A stretch of DNA of 64,000 nucleotides, taken from contig NZ_JANYGG010000013.1 in the NCBI RefSeq assembly GCF_025362505.1, forward strand, positions 1 through 64,000, in the 5' to 3' direction. This DNA is from Sphingomonas sp. (GTDB lineage Bacteria > Pseudomonadota > Alphaproteobacteria > Sphingomonadales > Sphingomonadaceae). The notes beneath the pieces were generated by a model. The model had not been told where the DNA came from and did no database searches. It was given only the letters and a program-made list of their open reading frames with translations. The translations under genes were made by a program, and so were the position numbers. Positions 63,930-64,000 of the stretch are shown here, in pieces. Every line of letters starts with the position of its first letter. Position 1 is the stretch's first letter.

Positions 63930-64000
63930 GTGAACACCGACTGCCCTCCGCGCAAGATCATCCATGTCGACATGGACGCCTTCTATGCCTCGGTCGAACA
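63930..64000 (+). CDS. dinB: DNA polymerase IV, N-terminal start (truncated by window end)
   Basis: GTG start; VNTDCPPRKIIHVDMDAFYASVEQ, the catalytic DxDAFYASVE motif of Y-family polymerases. Confidence 0.9.
   Translation, partial: MNTDCPPRKIIHVDMDAFYASVE

Overview
This is a 64 kb window of GC-rich, gene-dense chromosome. Protein content and gene order look like an alphaproteobacterium of the Sphingomonadales; this is inference from protein recognition, since no database search was possible. From left to right it contains: (i) the end of a DUF3426-like gene, a tRNA-Leu(GAG), and a minus-strand chaperone/usher-like cluster with three DUF4402 pilin-like genes, in which two genes each carry one in-frame stop codon; (ii) msrB, a class A PBP and housekeeping genes; (iii) the block dnaQ-coaE-aroE-maf <-> hemE-hemJ-rho, which in alphaproteobacteria flanks oriC, with an origin-like maf/hemE intergenic region, followed by mnmE-mnmG-rsmG-parA-parB with two perfect parS sites; (iv) holA-lptE-leuS, yggS, ribA, xth, lolA, ftsK, ubiH-like, infC, a TonB-dependent receptor with a polyproline tail, glnD, mutS, maeB, rel, rpoZ; (v) a cardiolipin-synthase-like PLD protein, a PmtA-like methyltransferase, an MFS transporter, an archaeal/eukaryotic-type CDC48 AAA ATPase, nhaA, etfA/etfB, sucC and the start of dinB. 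The most interesting signals are the putative oriC plus parS region, the doubly interrupted DUF4402 cluster with a shared upstream element, a palindromic repeat family with apparent stem covariation, the tandem duplication at the parA/parB junction that creates a coupled mini-ORF, a structured intergenic region between lolA and xth, and the bacterial CDC48. No CRISPR array or transposase was seen.
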